This document shows, piece by piece, positions 7,172 through 15,777 of a stretch of 22,908 nt of DNA; within the stretch, counting starts at the first letter, position 1, and each line of letters begins with the position of its first letter. The position numbers were made by a program, and so were the translations under genes. A model generated the notes under the pieces. That model ran no database searches. It saw nothing but the letters and a program-made list of their open reading frames with translations, and was not told the DNA's origin. Source of the DNA: Ignavibacteriales bacterium (GTDB taxonomy: Bacteria > Bacteroidota > Ignavibacteria > Ignavibacteriales > Melioribacteraceae); NCBI GenBank assembly GCA_007280825.1, contig QYQI01000007.1, positions 1 to 22,908 on the forward strand, in the 5' to 3' direction.

Positions 7172-9421
7172 CTAAGCGCGCGGCGGAATATTAAGCCATT
7201 GATCTATTGTAATTTTTAAGAAGTGTATATTAATTGGTTTTGCAATATAATCATCCATCCCGGCTGCAAGACACCTTTCTCTATCCTTCATACTTGAATG
7301 TGCCGTGACTGCAATTATTGGTATCTTAGAATATCTGCCGGATGATTCGCGTATTTTTTTAGTTGCTGTAATTCCATCCATATCAGTCATTTCAACATCC
7401 ATAAGAGCTAAATTAAAAGCTCCAGTATTAATTGCTTCAATTGCATCATGCCCTGTAGAAACGGCTTCAACTTCATATCCAACTTCACGTAATATTTTGA
7501 GTTCAAGATTTTGACTAATCGGATTATCTTCAACTAATAATAATTTCTTTCTTTGAACGGTTTCAGAATTTTCTTCAGAATGCTGCGTCATAATACCATA
7601 AGCAGTATGTGTTTGTCCTGAAGTTACTTTCCCCGAAACATGAAAATGCTGATCTATATTTACGTTCGGTTGTAATTTCATTTTTACAGTAAAATAAAAT
7701 TTGCTGCCCAAACCGATTTTGCTTTCCACATTAATTTCGCCATGCATCAACTTTACAAATTCTTTGGAGATCATAAGACCAAGTCCGGTACCTTCTTTCG
7801 AACTTTTCTTAGTTTTCACCTGGATATAAGGTTCAAACAAAGTAGAAATTTTATCGCTTGGTATTCCAACTCCTGTATCTTCAACGCTTGTTAGTAACTC
7901 AACAAAAGATTCAGTTTTTGCTTGAACAGATATATTAAGAGTTATTTTGCCATGTTCAGTAAATTTAATCGAATTGCTTAATAAATTGAGGATAATCTGT
8001 CTATACCTAGTTGGATCTCCGAACATTTTGCCTGGAATCTTACTATCAATATTTTTTTCAAGAGTTAATCCTTTAGCTTTGGCTGCTTGCGCAATGATAG
8101 AAAATGCCTTAACAATCTCATCGTTAATATTAAAATCAATTTCATCTAGGTCCATCTTACCCGCTTCAATTTTAGATATATCAAGAATATTATTTATTAT
8201 ATCCAGAAGGGATTCAGCAGCTAAGTGGGCATCTTTAGCAAATAATTTAAGTTCATCTTTACTTTCAAAAAGATCATTCTCAATCAAAGTAAGAAAACCC
8301 ATAACGGAATTCATTGGAGTTCGAACTTCATGACTCATACTTGCTAGAAATTTCGATTTGAAATTACTTTCTTGCTGAGATTTTTTTGCAGCAATTTCTG
8401 CTTTCAATTTTTCAGTCCGGAGTGCTTCAAGAGCATTCTGTTTTTCATTCTCTGCCTGAACTTGCTGCGTAATATCTTGTAAACTACCTTCATAAACATT
8501 TAGTCCGCTTTCTTCATCTTCGTTAGATCTAACATTCATTCGAACTGTAATTTCATCTCCATCTTTCTTCTTGAACGGAACGCGAAAGTTTCTAACTTTA
8601 CCCTGTTTCTCAAGAAGTTTGGTTAATAATTCCCAATCGCTTTTCCTTTGGAGTACGTCTGATTGTAACGCTAATTTTTTTAATTCTTCCTCATTTGTAT
8701 ATCCAAGCATTTTAATCAATGCGGGATTTACTGTAGTAAATTTTCCTTCGCGCATTAGTTGAAAAATTCCTTCAGCGGAATTCTCAAATAAATTTCTAAA
8801 TTTTTTCTCCGATTGAGAAACTTCAAAAGTTTTTATAACTGCTTCTTGTCTAAATTTATAATTGATATAACTTGCAACAATGGCCATTATACTTATTATA
8901 ATTACCAAAAAGATAGATTCGAACATATTTGGTAGTATTGTAATACTCTTACTGTTAAAAATAATTGAGACAGAAAATACAACGTTATAATAGATAGCAA
9001 CTATTATCTGATTTGAAACTTCCCAGCTTAGAAATAACGCTGCTATAAAAATGATTAGACTAATAATGTGGGAATTAAAAATTATAGTTGTTGGTATGAG
9101 GTAGATCATCACACCAAAAGAACATATAATAGAAAGAAGAAGAGTATGAATTAATATTACAGGGTGCTTTTTCCCAAAATTAAAATTTGAAATGACTAAA
9201 AGTAAAAATGCAATGAGAATTGCCGAAAGACGGGAAATATAAATTTCTACACTGTGCGCAGAGAAGTATCGGACTTCCAAAATCATTGCTAAAATACCGG
9301 CTACCGCGGTAAATTTTGCCAAGGCTTGAAAAGGAGCTATTAAATTACGTTTACTCTCATTTTGAAAATATTCGAAGCTTTTTCTTTCAAGTGTATTTTT
9401 AAATTTATTTTCTGTACTCAC
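7172..9421 (-). CDS. Hybrid sensor histidine kinase with C-terminal receiver domain
   Basis: A 749-residue membrane-bound hybrid kinase. The N-terminal region (about 27-190) contains roughly six hydrophobic helices and no large periplasmic loop. A PAS domain (about 205-320) is followed by a short coiled coil and HisKA with phosphoacceptor His364 (SMSHEVRTPMN). The HATPase domain has the N box around Asn483, EDTGVGIP (514-521) and GTGLGL (544-549). The C-terminal receiver (about 626-745) has the acidic pocket VEDN, phosphoacceptor Asp675 and Lys728. The start codon appears to be GTG at 9421, with only a weak upstream ribosome-binding site. No cognate response regulator or HPt gene lies beside it, so the output is unknown; the signal could be membrane or cytosolic through PAS. 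The PAP2 gene is transcribed divergently from it. Confidence 0.92.
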   Translation of the reverse strand: MSTENKFKNTLERKSFEYFQNESKRNLIAPFQALAKFTAVAGILAMILEVRYFSAHSVEIYISRLSAILIAFLLLVISNFNFGKKHPVILIHTLLLSIICSFGVMIYLIPTTIIFNSHIISLIIFIAALFLSWEVSNQIIVAIYYNVVFSVSIIFNSKSITILPNMFESIFLVIIISIMAIVASYINYKFRQEAVIKTFEVSQSEKKFRNLFENSAEGIFQLMREGKFTTVNPALIKMLGYTNEEELKKLALQSDVLQRKSDWELLTKLLEKQGKVRNFRVPFKKKDGDEITVRMNVRSNEDEESGLNVYEGSLQDITQQVQAENEKQNALEALRTEKLKAEIAAKKSQQESNFKSKFLASMSHEVRTPMNSVMGFLTLIENDLFESKDELKLFAKDAHLAAESLLDIINNILDISKIEAGKMDLDEIDFNINDEIVKAFSIIAQAAKAKGLTLEKNIDSKIPGKMFGDPTRYRQIILNLLSNSIKFTEHGKITLNISVQAKTESFVELLTSVEDTGVGIPSDKISTLFEPYIQVKTKKSSKEGTGLGLMISKEFVKLMHGEINVESKIGLGSKFYFTVKMKLQPNVNIDQHFHVSGKVTSGQTHTAYGIMTQHSEENSETVQRKKLLLVEDNPISQNLELKILREVGYEVEAVSTGHDAIEAINTGAFNLALMDVEMTDMDGITATKKIRESSGRYSKIPIIAVTAHSSMKDRERCLAAGMDDYIAKPINIHFLKITIDQWLNIPPRA

Positions 9422-9595
9422 AGCACTCGATAAGTTTATTGAAATATGGTAGAATAATTTTCGTAAATTTTGGACAACTTAGTTAGAAAATGTATTTTAT
9501 CAATAAAAAGACTTAACAAACTTCTGTTAATTTCAGGACTTAAATAAAGAAAATTAGTTAAATAATCAAACTTTAATAAAATAGACAAGGTTAAT

Positions 9596-10189
9596 ATGAT
9601 GGAGTTTTTGTATCAGTCAGACGTAAAATTCCTATATTTTATAAATCATACACTCTCCAATTCGTTTTTTGATAAATTATTCCCATTTATCACTGATGTA
9701 AAAAACTGGTATATAGCTTACATAATATTATTTTTAATTCTAATTGTTAAGGGCGGAAGAATTGGAAGAATTGCTGCTTTCACTATGATCTTACTGATTG
9801 TTGCTACAGATCAGTTCAGTAGTTTCTTTTTGAAAAATTTAGTCGGTAGAATTAGACCCTGCAATGTTTACTCAGATTTGAATGTGCTTGTTACTTGCAC
9901 AGAATCATTCTCATTTCCGTCTTCACACGCGGTAAACAATTTTGGTGCGGCAATGTTCTTTACAAAAATTTTCCCTAAATATAAATGGTCGTTTTTTAGT
10001 GTAGCAATATTAATGGCATTTTCCAGACCTTATGTAGGAGTTCATTATCCATCAGATGTAATAGGCGGTGCATTAATCGGTATGCTCTTCGGTTATATAT
10101 TTGTTTTTATAGTTAAGAAAATTGATAGCTTTATATCAATGAAACAAACGAAAATTACAGACAAATACGAACGTGTAGAATTCAAATAA
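9596..10189 (+). CDS. PAP2 family phosphatase (undecaprenyl-diphosphate or lipid phosphatase-like)
   Basis: This 197-residue integral membrane protein has all three motifs of the PAP2 phosphatase family: KNLVGRIRP (KxxxxxxRP), FPSSHA (PSGH-type, Ser for Gly) and SRPYVGVHYPSD (SRxxxxxHxxxD), where the last His is the nucleophile and the Asp supports it. About five membrane helices are visible. The family removes phosphate from lipid phosphates such as undecaprenyl diphosphate, phosphatidate or phosphatidylglycerophosphate on the outer face of the inner membrane; the substrate cannot be assigned. Two ATG codons in a row (9596, 9599) both lie within range of AAGG at 9587-9590. It is followed 14 bases later by the AMP nucleosidase gene and is probably co-transcribed. 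Confidence 0.88.
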   Translation: MMEFLYQSDVKFLYFINHTLSNSFFDKLFPFITDVKNWYIAYIILFLILIVKGGRIGRIAAFTMILLIVATDQFSSFFLKNLVGRIRPCNVYSDLNVLVTCTESFSFPSSHAVNNFGAAMFFTKIFPKYKWSFFSVAILMAFSRPYVGVHYPSDVIGGALIGMLFGYIFVFIVKKIDSFISMKQTKITDKYERVEFK

Positions 10190-10203
10190 TTAAATGAGAA
10201 AAA

Positions 10204-10977
10204 ATGAAAACTAAACTTGAAATTGCGAAAAATTGGCTACCGCGTTACACGGGTACTAGTATTGATGGCCTCGGCGATTATTTGTTGTTAACAAATTTTC
10301 AAAATTATGTTCTAAAATTTGCAAAAAAATTTAAGTGCAATGTTCAAGGCTTGGGAGGACCTATGCAATCCGCTACTAATAGTGCCGGTTTATCAATTAT
10401 AAATTTTGGAATAGGATCTGCTAATGCCGCAACAATTATGGATTTACTTGTGGCACGCGAACCAAAAGGTGTTTTGTTTCTTGGTAAATGCGGTGGATTA
10501 AAACTCTCTACGGAAATCGGGCACTTCATTTTACCAATTGCTGCTATTCGGGGTGAAGGAACAAGTAATGATTATCTTCCGCCTGAAGTTCCTGCTCTTC
10601 CTTCATTTAAGTTACACAAATTTGTTTCTGATAAAATCATCTCTAAGAACATTGAATACCGAACCGGAGTAATTTATACAACAAACCGCCGTTTGTGGGA
10701 ATGGGACGAAGATTTCAAAATTTATTTAAGAAAACTGGGTGCGATTGGAATTGATATGGAAACAGCTACAGTTTTTATAGTTGGTTATGCAAATCAAATT
10801 GCACGCGGCGCTCTCTTACTAGTTTCCGATCTTCCAATGTTTCCTGAAGGAGTAAAAACTGAAGAATCAGATCGTGCAGTCACTCAGCAGTTTGTTGATA
10901 TGCACTTAAATATCGGTATTGAAGCAATGACTGAAATAGGCAGTAAAGGCGAAGCAATAAAGCATTTTACATTCTAA
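10204..10977 (+). CDS. amn: AMP nucleosidase
   Basis: This 257-residue protein belongs to the nucleoside phosphorylase/hydrolase superfamily and matches the short AMP nucleosidase form found in Bacteroidota, including the N-terminal block IAKNWLPRYTGT. GIGSANAATIMDLL and FLGKCGGL provide the phosphate/ribose-binding loops, IGIDMETATVF supplies the Met-Glu pair that contacts the ribose, and the catalytic Asp lies in LLVSDLPMFPEG. It hydrolyses AMP to adenine and ribose 5-phosphate in the cytosol, adjusting purine pools. It follows the PAP2 gene by 14 bases; a functional connection between the two is not obvious. Assignment over a generic purine nucleoside phosphorylase rests on the whole-length pattern. 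Confidence 0.87.
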   Translation: MKTKLEIAKNWLPRYTGTSIDGLGDYLLLTNFQNYVLKFAKKFKCNVQGLGGPMQSATNSAGLSIINFGIGSANAATIMDLLVAREPKGVLFLGKCGGLKLSTEIGHFILPIAAIRGEGTSNDYLPPEVPALPSFKLHKFVSDKIISKNIEYRTGVIYTTNRRLWEWDEDFKIYLRKLGAIGIDMETATVFIVGYANQIARGALLLVSDLPMFPEGVKTEESDRAVTQQFVDMHLNIGIEAMTEIGSKGEAIKHFTF

Positions 10978-11114
10978 ATTACTGGCATTGATATTGAGTT
11001 CTTTATAAGTGAAAATTGGGAAACGTGATTAATCTTAATGGAATTTGATTTACTTCTAAACAATTATTCGTACTAAGTGAACATAATGCGTAGTAATAAA
11101 TGGACAATGCTTCG

Positions 11115-11120
11115 AAAGGA
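11115..11120 (+). promoter_or_regulatory. Ribosome-binding site deciding the start at 11128
   Basis: AAAGGA lies seven bases before the ATG at 11128. The longer open frame starting at 11077 has no such site and would place 17 polar residues ahead of an obvious signal peptide, so this site supports the shorter protein. Confidence 0.6.
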
Positions 11121-11127
11121 AATAAAA

Positions 11128-11568
11128 ATGAAAAAAATTATGAAAAGTATATTGTTAGTTTTGATTGTTGTTATATCCGGATCAAATATTTTATTTGCAC
11201 AGAATGAATCCGAGAATGCAGTGAAAACAACTTTGAACAAATTATTTGATTTCAGTAAATCGAAATCTTATGAAAAAGCTGCATCTTATATTGCGTACGA
11301 TGGTGAAGATAAAAACCGTATAGGAAAAGAATCTTTTAATGCTGTCAATAAAGATGAATTAAACCAAGTGAAAAGAATTTGCAAAAAGATCTCAGCTTTA
11401 ATAGATCTTAGTTCCAAACATGAATTTGGTAAATTTAATATTCAAAAGGATGTCGAAAAAGAAAGCTATACTATAGAAGTTAATTTTGTTAGTGGTGATC
11501 AAAAACTTGTTACTTCATTTAGATTTATTAAAACTGCAAGCGGATTATTGTTAGCTGATTTGAATTGA
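11128..11568 (+). CDS. Small secreted protein of unknown function (NTF2-like/DUF4878-like)
   Basis: The 146-residue product starts with a clear signal peptide (MKKIMKSILLVLIVVISGSN followed by ILFAQ), with cleavage likely after the Ala near residue 24. The mature part, about 120 residues, alternates helices and strands. It begins with a helix (ENAVKTTLNKLFDFSKSKSY), and the chain ends with a beta-rich segment (SYTIEVNFVSGDQKLVTSFR). This resembles small NTF2-like exported domains such as DUF4878, but I cannot confirm the family. No catalytic motif is seen. It stands alone, 150 bases after amn, and converges with the EamA transporter gene. Confidence 0.72.
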   Translation: MKKIMKSILLVLIVVISGSNILFAQNESENAVKTTLNKLFDFSKSKSYEKAASYIAYDGEDKNRIGKESFNAVNKDELNQVKRICKKISALIDLSSKHEFGKFNIQKDVEKESYTIEVNFVSGDQKLVTSFRFIKTASGLLLADLN

Positions 11569-11580
11569 TCTATAAAAGAT

Positions 11581-12492
11581 TCAACTCTTTTTCCGAACTA
11601 AAATATTTTTTTCACTTCCCTTCTTTACCAATGTAACTCCAATCAGAATTACAACCGCTGCAAGTATTACCCACAATGATATTTTCTCATCCAGTACTAA
11701 CCAACCTAAAAATAATGCTATGATTGGATTTACATAAGCGTAAGTTGCTACTAATGAAACGGGAAGATGTGCAACCGCATAAACATACGAACTGTAACCG
11801 GCTAATGATCCTACAATCACTAAATACAGATATGAATAAAAACTAGAATTCGTAAAATGTAATCTACTTCCTTCACCCAAAATTAATCCTAGTGTAGTAA
11901 TTATTACTCCGGCAATAATCATTTGCATTGCTGCGCTCATCAGCGGATGTACACTGATTTTCTTGTATTTCGAATAAAGAGTTCCAACCGACCATAGAAC
12001 AACCGCAAACATCAATCCTATAACACCTCTAAGGTATGCCGAATCAAATAACCTTACAAAATCTTCACCAAAAATAATTCCTACACCAACTAAGCCGAGT
12101 AATAATCCAAGAAATACTGTCGAATTTATTTTTTTACCTTGTGGAATTATTGCATTAATTCCAACAACCCAGAATGGAACTGTTGTTATTAATAAAGCAG
12201 TTAATCCGCTCGGAACCCATTGTTCAGCAAATACAACTAAACCAGTTCCGCCGCCAAGCAATAATAATCCGCTAATTGAAAGATGAAACAAGTCGTTTTT
12301 ATTGGGCAGTTTATATTTTCTTAATAACAAAATAATAAGAAGCAACGGTCCGGCAGCTATAAAACGCAAACCGGTAAATAAAAACGGTGGTAAATTTGCA
12401 ACGCCAATTCTAATTGCTAAATACGTTGTTCCCCAAATAATATAAATGGAAAACAATGCTATATATGCCCGCGTGTTTTTTTCTTTGTCCAT
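11581..12492 (-). CDS. EamA/DMT-superfamily transporter
   Basis: This 303-residue protein has ten predicted membrane helices in two repeated halves, the pattern of EamA (drug/metabolite transporter) proteins. The first half starts with IYIIWGTTYLAIRIGVANLP and includes PPFLFTGLRF. The second half has ALFLGWLVLDEKIS, the usual end-of-repeat motif. Members export amino acids, nucleobases or other metabolites from the inner membrane (RhaT, YdcZ, YedA and others); the sequence most resembles the YedA/PecM-like group, and the substrate is unknown. GAAAGAAG about ten bases upstream of the ATG could serve as a ribosome-binding site. It is transcribed divergently from the cupin gene and ends next to the small secreted-protein gene. 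Confidence 0.88.
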   Translation of the reverse strand: MDKEKNTRAYIALFSIYIIWGTTYLAIRIGVANLPPFLFTGLRFIAAGPLLLIILLLRKYKLPNKNDLFHLSISGLLLLGGGTGLVVFAEQWVPSGLTALLITTVPFWVVGINAIIPQGKKINSTVFLGLLLGLVGVGIIFGEDFVRLFDSAYLRGVIGLMFAVVLWSVGTLYSKYKKISVHPLMSAAMQMIIAGVIITTLGLILGEGSRLHFTNSSFYSYLYLVIVGSLAGYSSYVYAVAHLPVSLVATYAYVNPIIALFLGWLVLDEKISLWVILAAVVILIGVTLVKKGSEKNILVRKKS

Positions 12493-12652
12493 AATTCTTC
12501 TTTCAAAAAGAGGTGGAAAGATAATATTTTTTCTTGATGTGATGAATAAATATTATTTACTAATTCTCTTCTTTAGAAAAAGAAATTTGAGGTTAAATAT
12601 TTTGTAACTTTCTATCAAAGTTGAAAAACTTTTTGCTGGAATAGATGATTAG

Positions 12653-12973
12653 ATGAATGCGCTCAAAAACATATTTGAAAATCTTCCGAAAGAATTGAGA
12701 GAAGAGTCTTTCGAAAATATTCTATCTACAAAAGATTTTAAACTAGAAAGAATAATATCGGAAGGCCATACTTCCCCACCTAATTTTTGGTATGATCAGG
12801 ATAAGAATGAATTTGTTCTTCTTCTAAAAGGTAAAGCAAAATTAAGTTTCGAAGACGGAAGTAAACTTGAACTGAAGCCCGGTGATTATTTAATTATTCC
12901 GGCTCATCAAAAACATAGAGTTGATTGGACAGATCCCAATCAAAAAACTTTTTGGCTAACAATACATTACTGA
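12653..12973 (+). CDS. Cupin domain-containing protein
   Basis: A 106-residue single-domain cupin. The C-terminal half has the typical strand pattern, with LLLKGKAKLSFEDGSKLELK followed by PGDYLIIPAHQKHRVDWTDP. The second cupin motif keeps a His (in AHQKHRV), while the first motif is degenerate (PPNFWYDQDKNEFVLLLKG, without the usual HxH). Metal binding is therefore uncertain. Small cupins of this type are often annotated as phosphoribosylaminoimidazole- or mannose-6-phosphate isomerase-like without known substrates. It lies six bases ahead of the outer-membrane barrel gene and is presumably co-transcribed. No strong ribosome-binding site is seen upstream. Confidence 0.85.
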   Translation: MNALKNIFENLPKELREESFENILSTKDFKLERIISEGHTSPPNFWYDQDKNEFVLLLKGKAKLSFEDGSKLELKPGDYLIIPAHQKHRVDWTDPNQKTFWLTIHY

Positions 12974-12979
12974 TGAATC

Positions 12980-13528
12980 ATGATTAGAAAAATATTTTTT
13001 ACAATAATACTGCTGGTTGTTCTCGCCGCATCTGCTAAAGCACAGATTCAATCGCCAAGTTTAGGCGGCTCTTTACACATTGGAAACATCAGCGGAAATT
13101 CACCTTCAATTTCAAGTTTGGGCGGATCTGTTTTTTTTGATTTTTATCCTTGGTTTGAAAATGTTGTTTCATTCCGTGCATCATTCACATATTCACAAAT
13201 GGTTGAAAAATTTCTTCCGGAAAACCGTTCCGGAAAATATTATCCTTTCTTAAAAATATTTTCACTAAAAGGATTCTTCAACCAATATTTGTCTCCTTCA
13301 ATTTTTATTGAAGAAGGTGCCGGATTAATTTATCTCAATGATAGAACTTTTAGTGATGTAAACATTTGGGAAGTCGGTGTTGGTTTTAGTGTGTTAGCAG
13401 GTTATGATTTTCGGAAAAATAGCTTGAATGGTTTTTCTCTCAGCTTGGGTGTTGACTACGGAGTTACATTTACACAAACAACTGCAAATTATTTTTTAAT
13501 CTTTTTCCAAACTCAATATTACTTTTAA
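12980..13528 (+). CDS. Outer-membrane beta-barrel protein
   Basis: The 182-residue product has a signal peptide (MIRKIFFTIILLVVLAASAK, cleavage near AKAQ). The mature chain is made of alternating amphipathic strands separated by short Gly/Ser/Asn-rich turns, for example ISSLGGSVFFDFYP and WEVGVGFSVLAGYDF. It ends in an aromatic residue (FQTQYYF), as expected for a BAM-assembled barrel. About eight strands would fit the length. It resembles the small OmpW/OmpA-like barrels often called outer membrane beta-barrel protein in Bacteroidota; a specific ligand or role cannot be read. It follows the cupin gene by six bases and converges with the aromatic fusion gene. Confidence 0.78.
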   Translation: MIRKIFFTIILLVVLAASAKAQIQSPSLGGSLHIGNISGNSPSISSLGGSVFFDFYPWFENVVSFRASFTYSQMVEKFLPENRSGKYYPFLKIFSLKGFFNQYLSPSIFIEEGAGLIYLNDRTFSDVNIWEVGVGFSVLAGYDFRKNSLNGFSLSLGVDYGVTFTQTTANYFLIFFQTQYYF

Positions 13529-13534
13529 GTATCA

Positions 13535-15586
13535 CTACAACTTATACAGATCTCTCATCAACTCTTCGAACTGTTGAAAGTACAATGCTTGTTCCGGATC
13601 GCTTAAAGCATTAGGCGGATCGGGATGAAACTCGATCATAATTCCATGTGCACCAACAATCTTTGCTGCTTTTGCCAATGGAATAACTTTGTTCCGTTCG
13701 CCTACTGCATGCGAAGGATCAACTATAACCGGAAGATGAGTTAACTCTTTCAATACCGGAATAGCACTTAAGTCAAGCGTGTTTCTGGTTGCAGTTTCGA
13801 ATGTCCTAATTCCTCTTTCACACAACATTACTTGTCTGTTGCCCTGAGACAAAATATACTCCGCCGCATTTAACAATTCATCTATTGAAGCCATCAGTCC
13901 GCGCTTAAGCATAACAGGCCTGTGTGATTTACCAACTTCTTTCAACAAAGCAAAATTCTGCATGTTGCGAGCACCAACTTGAAGTATATCAGCGGTCTTT
14001 GCAACTTCAACTACATGTTCGGTATCAAGAACTTCGGTAATAACCGGCATCTCATAATATTTACCGGCATCAGTTAAGAATTTTAAAGCATCTAAACCTA
14101 ATCCTTGAAAACTATACGGAGAAGTTCTTGGCTTAAAACATCCGCCGCGTAAAATTTGTGCACCGTTTTCTTTTGCTTCAAGTGCGCATTTTAAAATCAT
14201 CTCTTCTGATTCTACAGAACACGGACCGGCGATTACTATAAAATTATTTCCTCCAATAACAACATCTTTAACTTTGATGATTGTATCATCACTTTTGTAT
14301 TCCCGGCTTGCAAGTCGGTAACTTTTTGATTTTGATTTTTTCTCAGGTAGAACTTCTGTTTTTATTTTTTGTCCGTTCGCTTCAGATTCAGAATGTTCAT
14401 TCAAAATATTTAGATACTCTAATTTTGTCCGTTCAAGTTCTTGTGACGGATAACTTCCCAACACTTTCATAAACCTTGTGTGCTGTCCTAATTCATCTAA
14501 AACTTTTTGAACCAACTCATTTGTAATGTTTCCTTCAAAATCGAGATAGAACATTTCTTCCCAAGGATTTCCAATGATTGGCCGGGATTCAAGTTTTGTT
14601 AAATTCACGTTAGATTTTCGAAACACATTTAATGCTTCAACAAGAGAACCGGGAGTATGAGAAGTTGCCATAACAATTGATGTCTTACATGGAATACGGA
14701 AATCAACTTCATTTGGTTTACGTGAAGCAACTAAAAATCTTGTAAAATTTTCCGATTGGTTTGCGATATCTGTTTTCAAAATTTTTAGCCGGAAAAGTTT
14801 TGCCGCTTCTTCACTTGCAATAGCCGCGTATGATGAATTACTTTCTTCCTTAATTTTCTGAACTGACATAGCAGTGTCATCAAAATATTCAATTGATACA
14901 TTGGGGATCGTTTCTAAAAATTTACTGCACTGAGCCGCCGCTTGATAATGAGCATAAACTTTTTTGATTTTTCTAAACGAGATCTCTTCACTTGCAACCA
15001 AACAATGTTTCACTTGAAATTTTTCTTCACCGACAATTGATAAAGTTGTATGAAGAAGAAGATCATACACTTCATTGATGCCTCCGGATGTAGTATTCTC
15101 TATCGGCAATACTGCAAGATCGGCTTCACCTTTTTCTACAGCATCAACTACTTCATCAAATCTTTTCTTAGATACAAAATGCACATCGGCATTGCGATGA
15201 GTAAAATATTTTTGCGATGCGAGATAACTGTAAGATCCTTCAATACCTTGAATAGCAACTGTAATAGTTTTTTTCTTTTCTCCTTTTCCGTTCAACTTTG
15301 TCTGAACAAAATTTTGCTGAAGCCGAACGGAGTCTTCAATTATTTCATAAAAAACTTTGGTAAGAAAATGAGAATCCAATCCTTCTTTTTTACCGATCTT
15401 AATTAAACGATTTAATAGTTCCGATTCTCTCTGCTGATCTCTTATTGGTTTTTGAGAATTTTCTTTTGTTAGAATAACTTCTTTACTCAATTTTCTTCGA
15501 TCTGCCAGCAGTTTTATCAGCTCGGAATCCAACTGATTAATTTTCTCTCTTAAATTCGAAATATTCTCTTTTTCCTTTTTTCTCAT
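13535..15586 (-). CDS. Fused chorismate mutase / prephenate dehydratase / DAHP synthase
   Basis: A 683-residue multifunctional enzyme. Residues ~8-92 are an AroQ-type chorismate mutase (LREKINQLDSELIKLLADRR). Residues ~108-290 are prephenate dehydratase, with VLPIENTTSGG, HYQAAAQC in place of the usual HPQALAQC, and the catalytic TRF at 282-284. Residues ~302-375 form an ACT domain with PGSLVEAL and ESRP, the phenylalanine-binding motifs of P-proteins. After a charged linker (~395-432), residues ~440-683 are a type I-beta DAHP synthase (AGPCSVES, RGGCFKPRTSPYSFQG, VMLKRG, DPSHAVGERN, MIEFHPDP). It would make DAHP from phosphoenolpyruvate and erythrose 4-phosphate at the pathway entry, and phenylpyruvate from chorismate via prephenate. 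Feedback inhibition by phenylalanine through ACT is likely. All catalytic blocks look intact. The usual Bacteroidota fusion is only mutase plus DAHP synthase, so the central dehydratase-ACT unit is noteworthy. Confidence 0.93.
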   Translation of the reverse strand: MRKKEKENISNLREKINQLDSELIKLLADRRKLSKEVILTKENSQKPIRDQQRESELLNRLIKIGKKEGLDSHFLTKVFYEIIEDSVRLQQNFVQTKLNGKGEKKKTITVAIQGIEGSYSYLASQKYFTHRNADVHFVSKKRFDEVVDAVEKGEADLAVLPIENTTSGGINEVYDLLLHTTLSIVGEEKFQVKHCLVASEEISFRKIKKVYAHYQAAAQCSKFLETIPNVSIEYFDDTAMSVQKIKEESNSSYAAIASEEAAKLFRLKILKTDIANQSENFTRFLVASRKPNEVDFRIPCKTSIVMATSHTPGSLVEALNVFRKSNVNLTKLESRPIIGNPWEEMFYLDFEGNITNELVQKVLDELGQHTRFMKVLGSYPSQELERTKLEYLNILNEHSESEANGQKIKTEVLPEKKSKSKSYRLASREYKSDDTIIKVKDVVIGGNNFIVIAGPCSVESEEMILKCALEAKENGAQILRGGCFKPRTSPYSFQGLGLDALKFLTDAGKYYEMPVITEVLDTEHVVEVAKTADILQVGARNMQNFALLKEVGKSHRPVMLKRGLMASIDELLNAAEYILSQGNRQVMLCERGIRTFETATRNTLDLSAIPVLKELTHLPVIVDPSHAVGERNKVIPLAKAAKIVGAHGIMIEFHPDPPNALSDPEQALYFQQFEELMRDLYKL

Positions 15587-15627
15587 CTTTATAGTCAGTT
15601 TTTCAAATTGTGGGTCGAAGGTATAAA

Positions 15628-15645
15628 TTTTTTAACGTTAAAAAA
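15628..15645. repeat. 18-bp perfect palindrome in the divergent promoter region
   Basis: TTTTTTAACGTTAAAAAA reads identically on both strands and is centred between 15636 and 15637. It sits in the ~190-base gap between the aromatic fusion gene (minus) and the redox operon (plus), about 40 bases upstream of the former and 130 of the latter. It could be an operator for a dimeric regulator or a bidirectional hairpin. The flanking A/T runs make chance somewhat likelier than for a mixed sequence. Confidence 0.4.
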
Positions 15646-15670
15646 AGCCGATTAACAATTATTTAGAACG

Positions 15671-15706
15671 TTTGATTGATTAGATATTAAATAGTTGCTA
15701 ATTTTG
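15671..15706 (+). promoter_or_regulatory. Possible Bacteroidota-type promoter of the redox operon
   Basis: TAATTTTG at 15699-15706 matches the Bacteroidota -7 consensus TAnnTTTG, and a TTTG at 15671-15674 lies upstream, where the -33 element is expected. The 24-base gap between them is longer than the usual range of about 19-21, so the match is imperfect. It would give a 5' leader of about 60-65 bases before the ATG at 15778. Confidence 0.3.
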
Positions 15707-15765
15707 AATTGGATATAAATCTCCGTTATTCAATAATTCATAAACCTCATTTTAGTTTATCATAT

Positions 15766-15771
15766 AGGAGG
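15766..15771 (+). promoter_or_regulatory. Strong Shine-Dalgarno site deciding the start at 15778
   Basis: AGGAGG lies six bases before the ATG at 15778. It places the start directly ahead of a Tat signal, whereas the longer open frame beginning at 15709 would put 23 extra residues before the twin arginine and has no such site. Good ribosome-binding sites are also seen for the next two genes (GAGGAG 16669-16674, GGAGG 17907-17911). Confidence 0.8.
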
Positions 15772-15777
15772 TTATTT

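Noticed and set aside
7024..7194. Open plus-strand frame between rocD and the hybrid kinase
   Set aside because: It reads as plausible protein (ending AKRAAEY) but has no start codon except an ATG 18 codons from its end, no ribosome-binding site, and it overlaps the end of the kinase gene. It could be a gene remnant, but that cannot be supported.
7305..8762. Several plus-strand open frames opposite the hybrid kinase gene
   Set aside because: They are antisense shadows: no ribosome-binding sites, no recognisable domains, and all lie within a well-supported minus-strand gene.
11574..11591. AAAAGA/TCTTTT hairpin between convergent genes
   Set aside because: A 6-bp stem with one G-C pair is too weak to call a terminator in DNA this AT-rich.
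15709..15777. Longer N-terminus for the four-[4Fe-4S] protein
   Set aside because: The added 23 residues precede the Tat signal and lack a ribosome-binding site, while AGGAGG sits six bases before the ATG at 15778.
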